A stretch of 34,001 bases of DNA from NCBI GenBank assembly GCA_947505105.1, contig CANNKG010000038.1, forward strand, positions 1-34,001, written 5' to 3'. The notes under the pieces are model-generated. The model was not told the origin of the DNA, made no database searches, and saw nothing but the letters and a program-made list of their open reading frames with translations. Positions 9,409-18,287 of the stretch are shown here, piece after piece. The number at the start of each line of letters is the position of its first letter. Within the stretch, counting starts at the first letter, position 1. The stretch is from Methylococcaceae bacterium. GTDB taxonomy: Bacteria; Pseudomonadota; Gammaproteobacteria; Methylococcales; Methylomonadaceae. A program made the position numbers and the translations under genes.

Positions 9409-9795
9409 GAATCTCGTTATTTGTGTTCTGTATCGGATTAGATATGGACAGTAGCTATTTTAGCCATGCCAATCTTCAAACGTCTAAAATTTGTTCTATG
9501 GACGCTAACACAGAAGCGTTAGCTAAAACAGCCACCTACATTACATGAATGCGACAAATTCATAATCGAACGCATGCAGAATATAAGAAAAGCAGCGCTC
9601 AGTTTTCCTTAGGTTACATATTGGGTATTTTAATTATCGAGAGAATCGATACGCATATCCATCACAATTTAGAGAATGCTTCTTGGGAGTTTGGAATGAT
9701 CGAGTGGGATAACAACGCAGCAAAACTGATAACTTCTACCATATATTATGTTCAGCTACATTATTTATTTGACGGTCAAGGTGCAGAAACCACTA
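9409..9795. other. Intergenic region upstream of the polysaccharide operon
   Basis: This 387-nt stretch separates the Wzz-like gene from the PEP-CTERM gene. An 84-codon frame (9549-9803, plus) has no ribosome-binding site and overlaps the end of the PEP-CTERM gene. Its composition looks like chance, so I do not call it. It must hold the promoter of the minus-strand operon, but I could not pick out a convincing -35/-10 pair or a sigma-54 -24/-12 element. Confidence 0.5.
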
Positions 9796-10308
9796 CTATT
9801 TGAAATGAAAATGCGATTTACGTCTACCGAGCGTGATTAAGCCAATTAAAGTCGATCCTATTAACCATACAGAAGCTGGGATAGGCACAACCGAAGAACG
9901 AAAACCATAGGTATTGTTATGATTAGGAGCATCAACATCTTTCCAAATAGCCGGCATTCTGAAAGTCTGTATCCCTGAGGCATTGTATGCAAAAGGCATG
10001 ATTAAGCCGCTATTCATTTGAAATCGGTCGATCCCAAAATGAACATTGGATAACTGAGGATAAAACGGTCTTTCAAAAAATGAAATAGTGATCGCTTGTC
10101 CTTGATCTAATTTCAAAGCCCACACATCATCTAAATGGGAGTTTTTAGACACAACCCTTCTCTCACTTTTACTGACCGAACTTGCGACGGTATCTGAATC
10201 AACCAGAGCCGTAAAATTTGTCGAAGTTGCAAGTGAGGAGATTGTTACCGCCTGAGCCGACATTGTAAAAAATATAAAAAAACAAAACAGACTAAATCGA
10301 TAAGCCAT
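9796..10308 (-). CDS. Small secreted protein with a PEP-CTERM-like (VPIPA) sorting tail
   Basis: The protein has 170 residues. Residues 1-20 are a signal peptide ending SAQA before VTISS. The C-terminus has the three-part sorting signal: VPIPASVWLIGS, a hydrophobic helix, then GRRK. This is the VPLPA variant of PEP-CTERM common in gammaproteobacteria and recognised by exosortase XrtA. The middle (about residues 30-135) is not recognised. The start has AGGGAG at good spacing. It sits just upstream of the polysaccharide export genes on the same strand, 387 nt away. Export, cleavage at the tail and attachment to or association with the polysaccharide are inferred. No exosortase lies in the window. 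Confidence 0.85.
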   Translation of the reverse strand: MAYRFSLFCFFIFFTMSAQAVTISSLATSTNFTALVDSDTVASSVSKSERRVVSKNSHLDDVWALKLDQGQAITISFFERPFYPQLSNVHFGIDRFQMNSGLIMPFAYNASGIQTFRMPAIWKDVDAPNHNNTYGFRSSVVPIPASVWLIGSTLIGLITLGRRKSHFHFK

Positions 10309-10582
10309 AAATACTCCCTAAAAATTAACCATAACCGAAGCGCAACTCACCATTTCATAGGCCATAGTTTTCAGACGTTGAATTTTGGAACAAATCGGCA
10401 ATTTTTCTCGACATAACTTTTTCACAACACACTAGAAAAAACAGATAGTTCACAAATCTTGATAAGCTTAGCAGGCTAACACTAGTTAATTACTCAGCTA
10501 AATTAATTGAAAAAAGTGAAGGTATCTACAACAATAACCCAATAACTCTTATTCGTCAATTGCACCAAAGTATGAATTCTGA

Positions 10583-10906
10583 TCAGTAACGGGGCACTTG
10601 GCTGTCACAATCGCGAGACCAAGCATCAATGCCGCCTGTCAAGTTAACTACTTGATGAAAACCATGTTCAGACAAATATTTTGCTACTTGCATACTGCGA
10701 ACACCGTGATGGCAGATCACCACAATTTCTTGATTCGGATCCAACTCATGGCATCGTTCGGGGATGGTGTTCATCGGAATAAGAACGCTTCCCGTAATTT
10801 TTGCAAATTCAAATTCATCGGGCTCCCGAACATCCAATAAAAAAAGTTCAGGATGGCTTAATAATTTAGCTTTTATTTCTAACGGTGATACTGATGAAAC
10901 GGTCAT
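10583..10906 (-). CDS. Single-domain rhodanese (sulfurtransferase)
   Basis: This 107-residue protein is one rhodanese domain, with LLDVREPDEFEFAKI near the start and the active loop CHHGVRS carrying catalytic Cys65. GlpE/PspE-type proteins of this size move sulfane sulfur from thiosulfate or other donors to thiophilic acceptors. It has no signal peptide and is therefore cytoplasmic. Its ATG overlaps the TGA of the upstream aminotransferase gene (ATGA at 10903-10906), so translation is coupled. A shared role with the aminotransferase is possible but not shown. About 275 nt without a recognised gene separate it from the PEP-CTERM gene. Confidence 0.92.
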   Translation of the reverse strand: MTVSSVSPLEIKAKLLSHPELFLLDVREPDEFEFAKITGSVLIPMNTIPERCHELDPNQEIVVICHHGVRSMQVAKYLSEHGFHQVVNLTGGIDAWSRDCDSQVPRY

Positions 10907-12081
10907 ACGCCCTCTTTTTTCTGATTGATAAAGTGTTCAAGCCTTCCAATAGCCTCCGCAATCCTTTCAATGGAAGTTGTGTAGGCAAAACGTAGATATT
11001 GTTCCGCCTGAAAAGTTCCAAAATCTTTCCCCGGCGTTACCGCCACCCCCTCCGACTCTAGCAATTCATAGGCGAATTTAAAACTATCGTCGGTAAAATC
11101 GGCGCAATTTGCATACAAATAAAAGGCACCTTCCGGCTTTAGTGGAATTTTAAACCCTAAGCGAAGCAATTCATGAATCAAATAATCTTGTCGTTTGGAA
11201 AATTCCAGCCTTCTATTTTCAAGAATACGCATATTATCATCTTCAAAAGCAGCTAAAGCAGCATATTGAGCAGGTGTTGAGGTAGCGATAAAAAGATTTT
11301 GGGATAACTTCAACACTGAAGATGTAAACGCCTTCGGCACAATTAACCAGCCGATTCGCCAACCCGTCATACCGAAATATTTTGAAAAACTATTGAGTAT
11401 AAAAACATCCTCACTGTAGCGTAAAGCAGTGGTCGGAGGATGACCATACAATAAACCTTGATAGGTTTCATCCACCACTAGAATGCCATCTTCTTTGGCG
11501 ACTTGCACCACAATTCGGCCAAGCTCTGCATCAGGAATAACCGTACCGGTCGGATTAGAAGGCGTGGTGATTAACACCCCTTTGGTATGTTCACACCAAT
11601 ATTGCTGAACCAACTCGGCGGTTAATTGATAGCGCGTCTCGGCATCAACCGGAATCAATTTAGGCGTAGCGTCGAAAAGTTGCACGAAATTTCGATTGCA
11701 CGGATACCCAGGATCGGCCATCAACAGATGGTCTTGAGGATTGAGCGTAGCCGCCAACGCCAGCAATAAAGCCCCGGAAGCCCCCGGTGTGATAAAAATT
11801 TGTTCAACCGCCACCGATTGCTGATAACACTCCTGATAATACTGGGCAATTTTGATACGAAGTTCTAAAAGCCCTTGCGCTTCGGTATAACCCACATCTC
11901 CTTGAGCAAGACAAGCAATGCCTGCACGCAGAACGGGATCCGGCGTTTTAAAATCCGGTTCCCCAATTTCCATGTGAATGATATCGCGCCCTTGTTTTTC
12001 TAATTCTTTAGCGCGCTGGAGTAATTCCATCACATGAAAGGGATTTATTTCCGCCATTCGCTGGGCAATACGATTTTTCAT
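10903..12081 (-). CDS. PLP-dependent class I/II aminotransferase (AspC-like)
   Basis: The protein has 392 residues and a fold-type I aminotransferase sequence. The PLP lysine is Lys234 in NSFSKYFGMTGWRIGW. Other landmarks are GEPDF near residue 40, TPSNPTGT near 175 and the carboxylate-binding Arg in LRFAYTTS near the C-terminus. Relatives use aspartate, alanine or aromatic amino acids with 2-oxoglutarate or pyruvate as acceptor. The exact substrate cannot be told from sequence. It is cytoplasmic and full length. It is divergent from dksA across 112 nt and translationally coupled to the downstream rhodanese. Confidence 0.92.
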   Translation of the reverse strand: MKNRIAQRMAEINPFHVMELLQRAKELEKQGRDIIHMEIGEPDFKTPDPVLRAGIACLAQGDVGYTEAQGLLELRIKIAQYYQECYQQSVAVEQIFITPGASGALLLALAATLNPQDHLLMADPGYPCNRNFVQLFDATPKLIPVDAETRYQLTAELVQQYWCEHTKGVLITTPSNPTGTVIPDAELGRIVVQVAKEDGILVVDETYQGLLYGHPPTTALRYSEDVFILNSFSKYFGMTGWRIGWLIVPKAFTSSVLKLSQNLFIATSTPAQYAALAAFEDDNMRILENRRLEFSKRQDYLIHELLRLGFKIPLKPEGAFYLYANCADFTDDSFKFAYELLESEGVAVTPGKDFGTFQAEQYLRFAYTTSIERIAEAIGRLEHFINQKKEGV

Positions 12082-12125
12082 AAAAAATCAATTTATCGAC
12101 AAACTTGAAATGATAACAATAATTC

Positions 12126-12154
12126 TTGCTAACAGCTCAGGTTTCTGCTAAAAA
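12126..12154 (+). promoter_or_regulatory. Candidate sigma-70 promoter for dksA
   Basis: TTGCTA (12126-12131) and TAAAAA (12149-12154) are separated by 17 nt, and TGC directly before the -10 gives an extended element. Each hexamer matches consensus at four of six bases. It lies about 40 nt before the dksA start in the divergent gap with the aminotransferase gene. Confidence 0.35.
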
Positions 12155-12193
12155 TGCGCAGTTTATTTATTGTTCTAGCTTAGGAGTCAACGA

Positions 12194-12610
12194 ATGGCCG
12201 ACACACCTTTCAGTCTTAAACCTTATGAAGAAAAAGAGGGTGAGGAATACATGAATGAGGCTCAAATTAAACATTTTGAGGCCATTCTAAATAACTGGAA
12301 AGATGAATTGATGCAGGAAGTGGATAAAACAGTCCATCACATGCAGGACGATGCCACCAACTTCCCAGATCCCAATGACCGCGCAACTCAAGAATCTGAA
12401 TTCAGTTTGGAATTAAGGACGCGAGATCGTGAACGGAAATTAATAAAAAAAATTGAACAATCACTCAAAGACATCGAACGCGGTGATTACGGCTATTGTG
12501 AAGCATGCGGTGTCGAAATTGGCGTCCGCCGCTTGGAAGCAAGACCGACTGCAGTCTTATGTATTGACTGCAAGACTCTGGATGAAATCCGCGAGAAACA
12601 AATGGGCTAA
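12194..12610 (+). CDS. dksA: DksA, RNA polymerase-binding transcription factor
   Basis: The 138-residue product matches DksA along its length. It has the coiled-coil with the tip motif DPNDRA, then [18 protein letters not shown], and a four-cysteine zinc site (CEAC, 17 residues, CIDC). DksA binds in the secondary channel of RNA polymerase and works with ppGpp to adjust rRNA and biosynthetic promoters. ATG 12194 is preceded by TAGGAG at good spacing. There are about 20 residues of N-terminal extension before the conserved coil. A second ATG at 12251 is less likely. gluQ follows immediately, the same order as in many gammaproteobacteria. Confidence 0.97.
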   Translation: MADTPFSLKPYEEKEGEEYMNEAQIKHFEAILNNWKDELMQEVDKTVHHMQDDATNFPDPNDRATQESEFSLELRTRDRERKLIKKIEQSLKDIERGDYGYCEACGVEIGVRRLEARPTAVLCIDCKTLDEIREKQMG

Positions 12611-12611
12611 T

Positions 12612-13493
12612 GTGCCTCAAATTCCTTACATTGGCCGGTTTGCTCCATCGCCGACCGGCCCCCTCCATTTAGGCTCTCTGTTTACCGCCTTAGCAAGTTA
12701 CCTGGAAGCTCGCGCCCAACAGGGGATATGGCTACTCAGAATAGATGATTTAGACACTCCACGTAATGTTCCCGGCGCAGCGGACTCGATATTACGCACG
12801 CTTGAGGCATTCGGCATGACCTGGGACCAAGAGGTTTCCTATCAAAGTCGGCATCTTGACGCCTATTTAGAGGCACTTGAAGTTCTTGCGAGCCATGATT
12901 TAACGTATCACTGTATCTGTAGCCGTAAATTTCTAGCCGAGTCCCATAACAGCACTTATCCTAATTTTTGTCGTGACCGCCCCACTCCATCCTCGAATGA
13001 CTTTGCCTTACGCATCAAGACCAATATGCTTGACATTAGCTTTGATGATCAACTGTGCGGGCACATTTCCCAAAATATTGGCGTAGAGCACGGAGACTTC
13101 ATTATTAAACGTAAAGATCGGATTATCGCCTATCAATTTGCAGTTGTGATAGACGATCATCTTCAAAACATCACCCATGTACTCCGTGGAGCTGATTTAC
13201 TGGATTCCACAATTAAACAGCTCTACCTGCATCAATGTCTTAACCTAAACACGCCCCGATATTTGCATGTACCGGTCTTAACCGGGATAAACGGCACCAA
13301 ACTCAGCAAAAAAGATCATGCCCCGGCGGTCACTCAAGAAAACAGCCATCTAACTTTATTCAAACTATTGCAATTGCTGCAACAAAATCCGCCGGTCGAA
13401 CTACAAAATAGTTCTTGCGAACAATTACTGCAATGGGCAATTAAAAACTGGGATGTTTTCAAACTGAGTCGCATTTCTTGCATTCCGGTGTAA
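12612..13493 (+). CDS. gluQ: Glutamyl-Q tRNA(Asp) synthetase
   Basis: GluQ attaches glutamate to the queuosine at position 34 of tRNA(Asp). The start used is GTG 12612, one base after the dksA stop, which gives 293 residues beginning near YIGRFAPSPTGPLHLGS. An ATG at 12582 would overlap dksA by 29 nt. The class I signatures are visible: HLGS (HIGH-like) and KLSKK (KMSKS-like). A zinc-binding pattern CICSRKF..YPNFC lies near residues 100-120. It lacks the anticodon-binding domain of full GluRS, as expected for this family. Queuosine itself is made in part by queA, also present in this window at 28061-29086. Confidence 0.95.
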   Translation: MPQIPYIGRFAPSPTGPLHLGSLFTALASYLEARAQQGIWLLRIDDLDTPRNVPGAADSILRTLEAFGMTWDQEVSYQSRHLDAYLEALEVLASHDLTYHCICSRKFLAESHNSTYPNFCRDRPTPSSNDFALRIKTNMLDISFDDQLCGHISQNIGVEHGDFIIKRKDRIIAYQFAVVIDDHLQNITHVLRGADLLDSTIKQLYLHQCLNLNTPRYLHVPVLTGINGTKLSKKDHAPAVTQENSHLTLFKLLQLLQQNPPVELQNSSCEQLLQWAIKNWDVFKLSRISCIPV

Positions 13494-13546
13494 ACATCCC
13501 GCTATCACCGACGACCTAAACACCAAAACTTGCAGGTTTTTAGTAT

Positions 13547-13555
13547 TGCTATAAA
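13547..13555 (+). promoter_or_regulatory. Extended -10 element upstream of acs
   Basis: TGC followed by TATAAA (13550-13555) forms an extended -10. A weak CTTGCA lies 15 nt upstream. Transcription from here would begin near 13562. That excludes the ATG at 13559 as a start and supports ATG 13595. Confidence 0.45.
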
Positions 13556-13594
13556 ATCATGCCCCATCCTCACCAACAAATTCTGGATGGCTTC

Positions 13595-15532
13595 ATGTCC
13601 GAACACAAACTCTACCCGGTAAATACCCTTATTGCTGAACATGCCCATATTAATGCGGCACAATATACTGCGATGTATCAACAATCGATCACAGATCCTC
13701 AGTCATTTTGGGCCGAGCAAGCCCAAAATTTCCTCGATTGGTTTAAAGTTTCCGACAAAATCATGAATTTCGATTTTAAAAAAGCCGAAATCCGTTGGTT
13801 TGAAAATGGTGAGTTAAATGTCAGTTACAATTGTCTGGATCGACATTTAGCCACGCGCGCAGAACAAATCGCCCTGATCTGGCAAGGCGACCATCCGGAT
13901 CAGGTTCAAAAAATTACTTATCGGGCATTACACACTGAAGTCTGTAAATTTGCCAATGTCCTGAAAAATCAGGGCGTCAAAAAAGGTGATCGCGTCTGTA
14001 TCTACTTACCGATGATTGTCGAAGCCGCCGTGGTGATCTTGGCGTGCGCCCGGATCGGAGCGGTTCACTCAATAGTGTTTGGTGGCTTTTCAGCCGATGC
14101 GTTGCGTGACCGAATTGTAGACGCCGACTGTAAACTTCTGATTTGCGCTGATGAAGGCCGACGCGGCGGCAAAACCATTCCAATCAAACATAATGCCGAC
14201 AAAGCCGCCGAACAATGTCCGATGCTAGAAAAAGTAATGGTTATTCAAGCAACCGGCAATCCAGTCGTTTGGCATGACACCAGAGATTTGTGGTATCACG
14301 AACAAATGGCTACAGCCTCGGCGGATTGCTCCCCTGAAGTGATGAATGCGGAGGATCCTTTATTTATCCTGTATACCTCAGGATCTACCGGAAAGCCCAA
14401 AGGAGTGTTGCATACCACAGGCGGCTATCTCTTGCATGCGGCGATGACCCACAAATATGTATTCGACTACCAGGACGGAGAAATTTATTGGTGTACCGCC
14501 GATATCGGCTGGGTAACAGGTCATTCCTATGTCATTTACGGCCCCTTGTGTAACGGCGCAACCACCTTGTTATTCGAAGGCATCCCAACCTATCCGGCCG
14601 CCGACCGATTTTGGCAAATCATCGATCAACATCAGGTGAATATCTTTTATACCGCACCGACTGCGATCAGGGCCCTAATGGCCCAAGGCGATGACTATGT
14701 CACGCGAACCAATCGAAGCAGCCTGAGAATCTTGGGCAGCGTCGGCGAACCGATTAATCCTGAAGCTTGGGAATGGTATTACCAAGTCGTCGGCGATCAA
14801 CGCTGCCCGATTGTCGATACCTGGTGGCAAACCGAAACCGGCGGCATCATGATCACACCGCTTCCGGGGGCGACAGCTTTAAAACCAGGCTCGGCCACAT
14901 TGCCATTTTTCGGGGTTAAACCGGAAATTGTCGATAATCGGGGCGATATTCTGCATGGCGAAACGGAAGGCATTCTAGTCATCGGTAGTTCCTGGCCGGG
15001 ACAAGCGCGAACTATTTATGGCGATCACCAACGCTTTCTCGAAACTTATTTCAAAAACTTTCCGGGTTATTATTTCACCGGCGACGGCGCGCGCCGAGAT
15101 AAAGACGGCTATTACTGGATCACCGGACGAGTCGATGATGTGATCAACGTTTCAGGTCATCGACTAGGTACCGCCGAGATTGAAAGCGCCCTCGTCTTAC
15201 ATGAACATGTGGCCGAAGCGGCAGTCGTCGGTTATCCGCATTCCATTAAGGGACAAGGGATTTACGCCTATGTGACCTTGAACGTCGGGATTGAAGCAAC
15301 CGAAGAGCTTCGACAGGAATTGGTCAATCTGGTGCGCAATGAGATCGGCGCAATTGCGAATCCGGACATCATTCAATGGGCGCCCGCCCTACCGAAAACG
15401 CGTTCCGGCAAAATCATGCGTCGAATCTTGCGCAAAGTCGCGGCTAACGAGTTAGATAGCCTAGGAGATACCTCTACATTGGCCGACCCTGCAGTCGTTG
15501 ATGAAATTATCAGTCACCGGAGCAACAAATAA
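13595..15532 (+). CDS. acs: Acetyl-CoA synthetase (AMP-forming)
   Basis: From ATG 13595 the product has 645 residues, close to the usual 650. It converts acetate, ATP and CoA to acetyl-CoA via acetyl-AMP. Motifs are [12 protein letters not shown] near residue 260, WWQTETGG near 410 and the acetylation-regulated lysine in [11 protein letters not shown] (Lys606). The opening [13 protein letters not shown] matches Acs N-termini, and GGATGG precedes it. The ATG at 13559 adds twelve atypical residues and falls within the likely promoter. A strong hairpin terminator follows the gene. It is a monocistronic metabolic gene, and no acetyltransferase or deacetylase regulator is adjacent. Confidence 0.96.
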   Translation: MSEHKLYPVNTLIAEHAHINAAQYTAMYQQSITDPQSFWAEQAQNFLDWFKVSDKIMNFDFKKAEIRWFENGELNVSYNCLDRHLATRAEQIALIWQGDHPDQVQKITYRALHTEVCKFANVLKNQGVKKGDRVCIYLPMIVEAAVVILACARIGAVHSIVFGGFSADALRDRIVDADCKLLICADEGRRGGKTIPIKHNADKAAEQCPMLEKVMVIQATGNPVVWHDTRDLWYHEQMATASADCSPEVMNAEDPLFILYTSGSTGKPKGVLHTTGGYLLHAAMTHKYVFDYQDGEIYWCTADIGWVTGHSYVIYGPLCNGATTLLFEGIPTYPAADRFWQIIDQHQVNIFYTAPTAIRALMAQGDDYVTRTNRSSLRILGSVGEPINPEAWEWYYQVVGDQRCPIVDTWWQTETGGIMITPLPGATALKPGSATLPFFGVKPEIVDNRGDILHGETEGILVIGSSWPGQARTIYGDHQRFLETYFKNFPGYYFTGDGARRDKDGYYWITGRVDDVINVSGHRLGTAEIESALVLHEHVAEAAVVGYPHSIKGQGIYAYVTLNVGIEATEELRQELVNLVRNEIGAIANPDIIQWAPALPKTRSGKIMRRILRKVAANELDSLGDTSTLADPAVVDEIISHRSNK

Positions 15533-15542
15533 TATTCAGTTC

Positions 15543-15570
15543 AGGCGCAAGGTTAGGTCCTTGCGCCTTT
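15543..15570. terminator. Bidirectional hairpin terminator between acs and the rhomboid gene
   Basis: AGGCGCAAGG (15543-15552) and CCTTGCGCCT (15559-15568) form a perfect 10-bp GC-rich stem with a six-base loop, TTAGGT. TT then AATT follow. It lies between two converging genes and can serve both. The T-tract is short. Confidence 0.8.
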
Positions 15571-15581
15571 AATTGATTCGA

Positions 15582-16298
15582 TTACTCCTGCTCACCCGAA
15601 TCGGAATCGTCCGAACCGCCTGAACTTTCAGAACGTAAAAAGAACGGATGCAAAACACATCCGGCAATAAATCCCCCTAAATGCGCCCACCAGGCGACAT
15701 CTGCCGCAATATTGAACACAACGCTGGTGGAAGCCTTATATAACTGAAAGATCACCCAAGCGCCTAAAAAGGCAATTGCCGGTACATTGACGAATATCGG
15801 CAGAAAAAATAACGGAATCCACAGCACCACCCGCGCCAGCGGATAAAGGAAAAAATAAGCCGCCAAGACACCTGCAATCGCTCCCGAGGCGCCCAAGACC
15901 GGCATGGTGAAATTCGGCATAAAATACCATTGCAACGCCATCGAAAATAAACCACAGAGTAAGTAGAAAATCAGAAAAGGAATATGCCCCATTCGATCTT
16001 CAACATTATCGGCAAAAATCCACAGAAAGCAGACATTGATCAGAATATGCAGCCAGCCATCATGGATAAATATGCCTGACAAAACCGAAAAATAATGATC
16101 CGGATGCAGCCCAAATTGGATGGCAATATCAGGATGCGCGTATCGAATTGGGACCATGCCGTACTGATACATAATCCAGTGCTGTTGATCCTCCGGTAAT
16201 ATCTGAATAAACAGAAAAATAGCTACACAAACAGCAATAATGCCCCAAGTCATCCAAGGCGTGTGGTAACAAGGGGCGGAATCTTTGACTGGGATCAT
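15582..16298 (-). CDS. Rhomboid-family intramembrane serine protease
   Basis: The 238-residue protein has six predicted membrane helices. Its catalytic pair is visible: Ser138 in GASGAIAG and His206 in WWAHLGG. The loop after the first helix has HDGWLHILINVCFLWIFADN, typical of rhomboids. Rhomboids cut membrane-spanning helices of substrate proteins within the inner membrane, and the substrate here is unknown. AAGGAT precedes the ATG at good spacing. The C-terminus ends in a Ser/Asp/Glu-rich cytoplasmic tail (residues about 222-238). It converges on acs across a hairpin terminator. Confidence 0.93.
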   Translation of the reverse strand: MIPVKDSAPCYHTPWMTWGIIAVCVAIFLFIQILPEDQQHWIMYQYGMVPIRYAHPDIAIQFGLHPDHYFSVLSGIFIHDGWLHILINVCFLWIFADNVEDRMGHIPFLIFYLLCGLFSMALQWYFMPNFTMPVLGASGAIAGVLAAYFFLYPLARVVLWIPLFFLPIFVNVPAIAFLGAWVIFQLYKASTSVVFNIAADVAWWAHLGGFIAGCVLHPFFLRSESSGGSDDSDSGEQE

Positions 16299-16385
16299 AA
16301 GTTATCCTTTTAGCTTGATCGTAAATTTGTTAAGACTGATTAACGGCAAGAAAATTCCTGATTAATTTATCTAGGCCTTTTTCAA

Positions 16386-16521
16386 CAGCAATTCTCAATT
16401 TGAAGTCAAATAAAGGTGTCGGGAAGAGTTATGGATGCTGCCGTCAAGCCCCATGGAGGGAATTACGGCGTTCTTCGATTAACCCTTCCCGACGCCAGAC
16501 TGTCCAAATTGAGAATTGCTG
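16386..16521. mobile_element. 136-bp MITE-like element with 17-bp terminal inverted repeats and 9-bp target duplication
   Basis: CAGCAATTCTCAATTTG (16386-16402) is repeated perfectly in inverse at 16505-16521. The sequence CTTTTTCAA flanks it directly on both sides (16377-16385 and 16522-16530), as a 9-bp target-site duplication would. Inside, a second inverted pair of 17 bp with two mismatches (16415-16431 and 16480-16496) and a GCCGT/ACGGC pair (16440-16444 and 16465-16469) make the whole element a long imperfect hairpin. It encodes no protein. Its internal sequence reminds me of short repeats dispersed in Methylococcales genomes, but I cannot verify this. A transposase in trans would have moved it. 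Confidence 0.8.
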
Positions 16522-16551
16522 CTTTTTCAACCAACACGACCCAGTCTATCA

Positions 16552-16560
16552 TGGTATAAT
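16552..16560 (+). promoter_or_regulatory. Extended -10 promoter for the wbqC-led glycan operon
   Basis: TGG followed by TATAAT (16555-16560) is a perfect -10 with a TGn extension, about 90 nt before the wbqC-like start. No good -35 hexamer is seen at 17 nt. It lies just outside the right edge of the MITE. Confidence 0.5.
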
Positions 16561-16650
16561 TTTGTTGAGCATTGATCTTCCAGATACTTATCATTTTTTC
16601 GGTCATATTTCCACTCAACATTTGGCAAAACCTGCGCCGACTTCTATTTC

Positions 16651-17358
16651 ATGCCCAAAAAAATTGCCATACTCCAATCAAACTACATCCCGTGGAAAGG
16701 TTACTTTGACTTGATCAATCAAGTCGATGAATTCATTTTATTCGACCAAGTGCAATATACCAAAAATGATTGGCGTAACAGAAATCTGATTAAGACAAGC
16801 ACTGACCGACAATGGTTGACGATTCCGGTTAAACAATTAAATAGTGCCGAACAAAAAATTTGCGACACCGAAATTGCTCAACATAATTGGCATAAAAAGC
16901 ATTGGCAAAGTTTGCTGACCAATTACGCCAAAGCCCCTTTTTTCAAAGATTTTCGCGAACTTTTTGCCGACTTATATCTGGGATGCAACGAAACGCATTT
17001 GAGTCAAATCAATTACCGTTTTATTATTGCGATCAATGCTATCTTAGGCATCACCACTAAAATCTCCAGGTCTTCCGACTACGCAATGGTCGAAGGTAAA
17101 ACCGAACGACTGGTCAGTTTATGCCGTATCACCCATGCCGACGAATATTTATCAGGCCCTTCTGCGAAAAATTATTTGAATGAAAGCTTATTCAATGAAG
17201 CAAATATTCGCGTCAGTTGGATGGACTATTCAGGTTATCCCGAATATCCTCAACTCCACCCGCCCTTTCAGCATCAGGTTTCAATTTTGGATCTGATTTT
17301 TAATACTGGTCCCGACGCGCCGAAATTCATGCGCTCATTTAACTGCGGTTCGCTATAA
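16651..17358 (+). CDS. WbqC-like family protein
   Basis: The protein has 235 residues and is a complete WbqC-like member. It opens with KKIAILQSNYIPWKGYFD, has the family's VQYTKNDWRNRN near residues 35-46, and YLSGPSAKNYL near 165. WbqC proteins are found in O-antigen and other glycan gene clusters; their reaction is not established. It has no signal peptide or membrane helix. The GT2 gene begins 3 nt after its stop, so the two are co-transcribed with three further genes. No Shine-Dalgarno is obvious before ATG 16651. Confidence 0.9.
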   Translation: MPKKIAILQSNYIPWKGYFDLINQVDEFILFDQVQYTKNDWRNRNLIKTSTDRQWLTIPVKQLNSAEQKICDTEIAQHNWHKKHWQSLLTNYAKAPFFKDFRELFADLYLGCNETHLSQINYRFIIAINAILGITTKISRSSDYAMVEGKTERLVSLCRITHADEYLSGPSAKNYLNESLFNEANIRVSWMDYSGYPEYPQLHPPFQHQVSILDLIFNTGPDAPKFMRSFNCGSL

Positions 17359-17361
17359 ATT

Positions 17362-18279
17362 ATGCTTGTCTCGATAGTGACAACGCTATATAAATCAGAA
17401 AACTACCTTGAAGAATTTGTGCGTCGAATTCATTCAAGTGTTGAGTTGATTACCCAGGACTATGAAATCATTTTCGTCAACGACGGCTCGCCCGATCAAT
17501 CCCTTGCTAAAATTCTGGCGCTAAAAAGCAATATCCCCCAAATAAAAGTCATTGATTTATCGCGTAACTTTGGCCACCATGAAGCAGGATTAGTGGGCCT
17601 GGAACATGCCCAGGGCGATTTTATTTTCTTGATTGACTCGGATTTGGAAGAAGCCCCCGAACTCCTCCTTGATTTTTGGCAGGAACTCCAGCAACACCCC
17701 GATTTGGATGTGGTTTACGGCGTTCAAATCAAACGTAAGGGTAATTGGTTTGAACAACTCTCGGGATCAATTTTTTACAAAATTTTCAATCACCTGAGCG
17801 AAATCGAAATTCCTCGAAATTTACTGACCGTGCGCCTGATGAAAAAATCCTTTGTGCAGTCCGTTTTAGAATATCCCGAAAGAAATGTATTTTTAGCCGG
17901 CCTAATGGCCTTGGCAGGATTTAATCAAGAGGCGTTGCCGGTCCATAAATTATCCAACCCAACCGGCACCTATACGCTCTCCAGACAACTTCGACTTTTT
18001 AGCACCTGTATCACCGCCTTCTCAACCAAACCACTTGAATATATCTTCTTAAGCGGCGTCTTAATAACAGCATTTACGCTCTTGGCCGGGTTATACTATG
18101 GAATGAACCATCTGCTTAATCTCGATCAGGAACAAGGAAATTCGTTGCTGTTGATAATCGTGAGTGGCTTTCTATCCGGCATCATCATCATGTGCACCGG
18201 AATCTTAGGAATCTACCAAGCCAAAATATATCAGGAAGTCAAACAACGACCTCGTGCATTCATCAAGAAAATTTATTGA
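17362..18279 (+). CDS. GT2-family glycosyltransferase with two C-terminal membrane helices (GtrB/DPM-like)
   Basis: This 305-residue protein has a GT-A catalytic domain: SIVTTLYKSENYL at the start, FVNDGSPD near residues 38-45, and the metal-binding DSD at 92-94. Two hydrophobic helices near residues 228-250 and 262-285 anchor it in the inner membrane. Enzymes of this plan (GtrB, ArnC, DPM1-like) move a sugar from a nucleotide donor to undecaprenyl phosphate on the cytoplasmic face. It lies 3 nt after wbqC. The four-helix protein and the large GT-C-like protein in this locus would supply flipping and transfer. The sugar is inferred to be a deoxyamino sugar, from wecE. Confidence 0.92.
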   Translation: MLVSIVTTLYKSENYLEEFVRRIHSSVELITQDYEIIFVNDGSPDQSLAKILALKSNIPQIKVIDLSRNFGHHEAGLVGLEHAQGDFIFLIDSDLEEAPELLLDFWQELQQHPDLDVVYGVQIKRKGNWFEQLSGSIFYKIFNHLSEIEIPRNLLTVRLMKKSFVQSVLEYPERNVFLAGLMALAGFNQEALPVHKLSNPTGTYTLSRQLRLFSTCITAFSTKPLEYIFLSGVLITAFTLLAGLYYGMNHLLNLDQEQGNSLLLIIVSGFLSGIIIMCTGILGIYQAKIYQEVKQRPRAFIKKIY

Positions 18280-18287
18280 ACATCTCC

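Noticed and set aside
9549-9803. 84-codon plus-strand frame between the Wzz-like and PEP-CTERM genes
   Set aside because: It has no Shine-Dalgarno, overlaps the PEP-CTERM gene end and resembles no family I know.
9409-10400. Sigma-54 promoter expected for PEP-CTERM and exopolysaccharide genes
   Set aside because: No pair of GG and GC elements with correct spacing was found upstream of the PEP-CTERM or Wzz-like genes.
16400-16714. 104-codon plus-strand frame through the MITE-like element
   Set aside because: It crosses the hairpin element and overlaps the wbqC start. Its residues look like random translation of the repeat.
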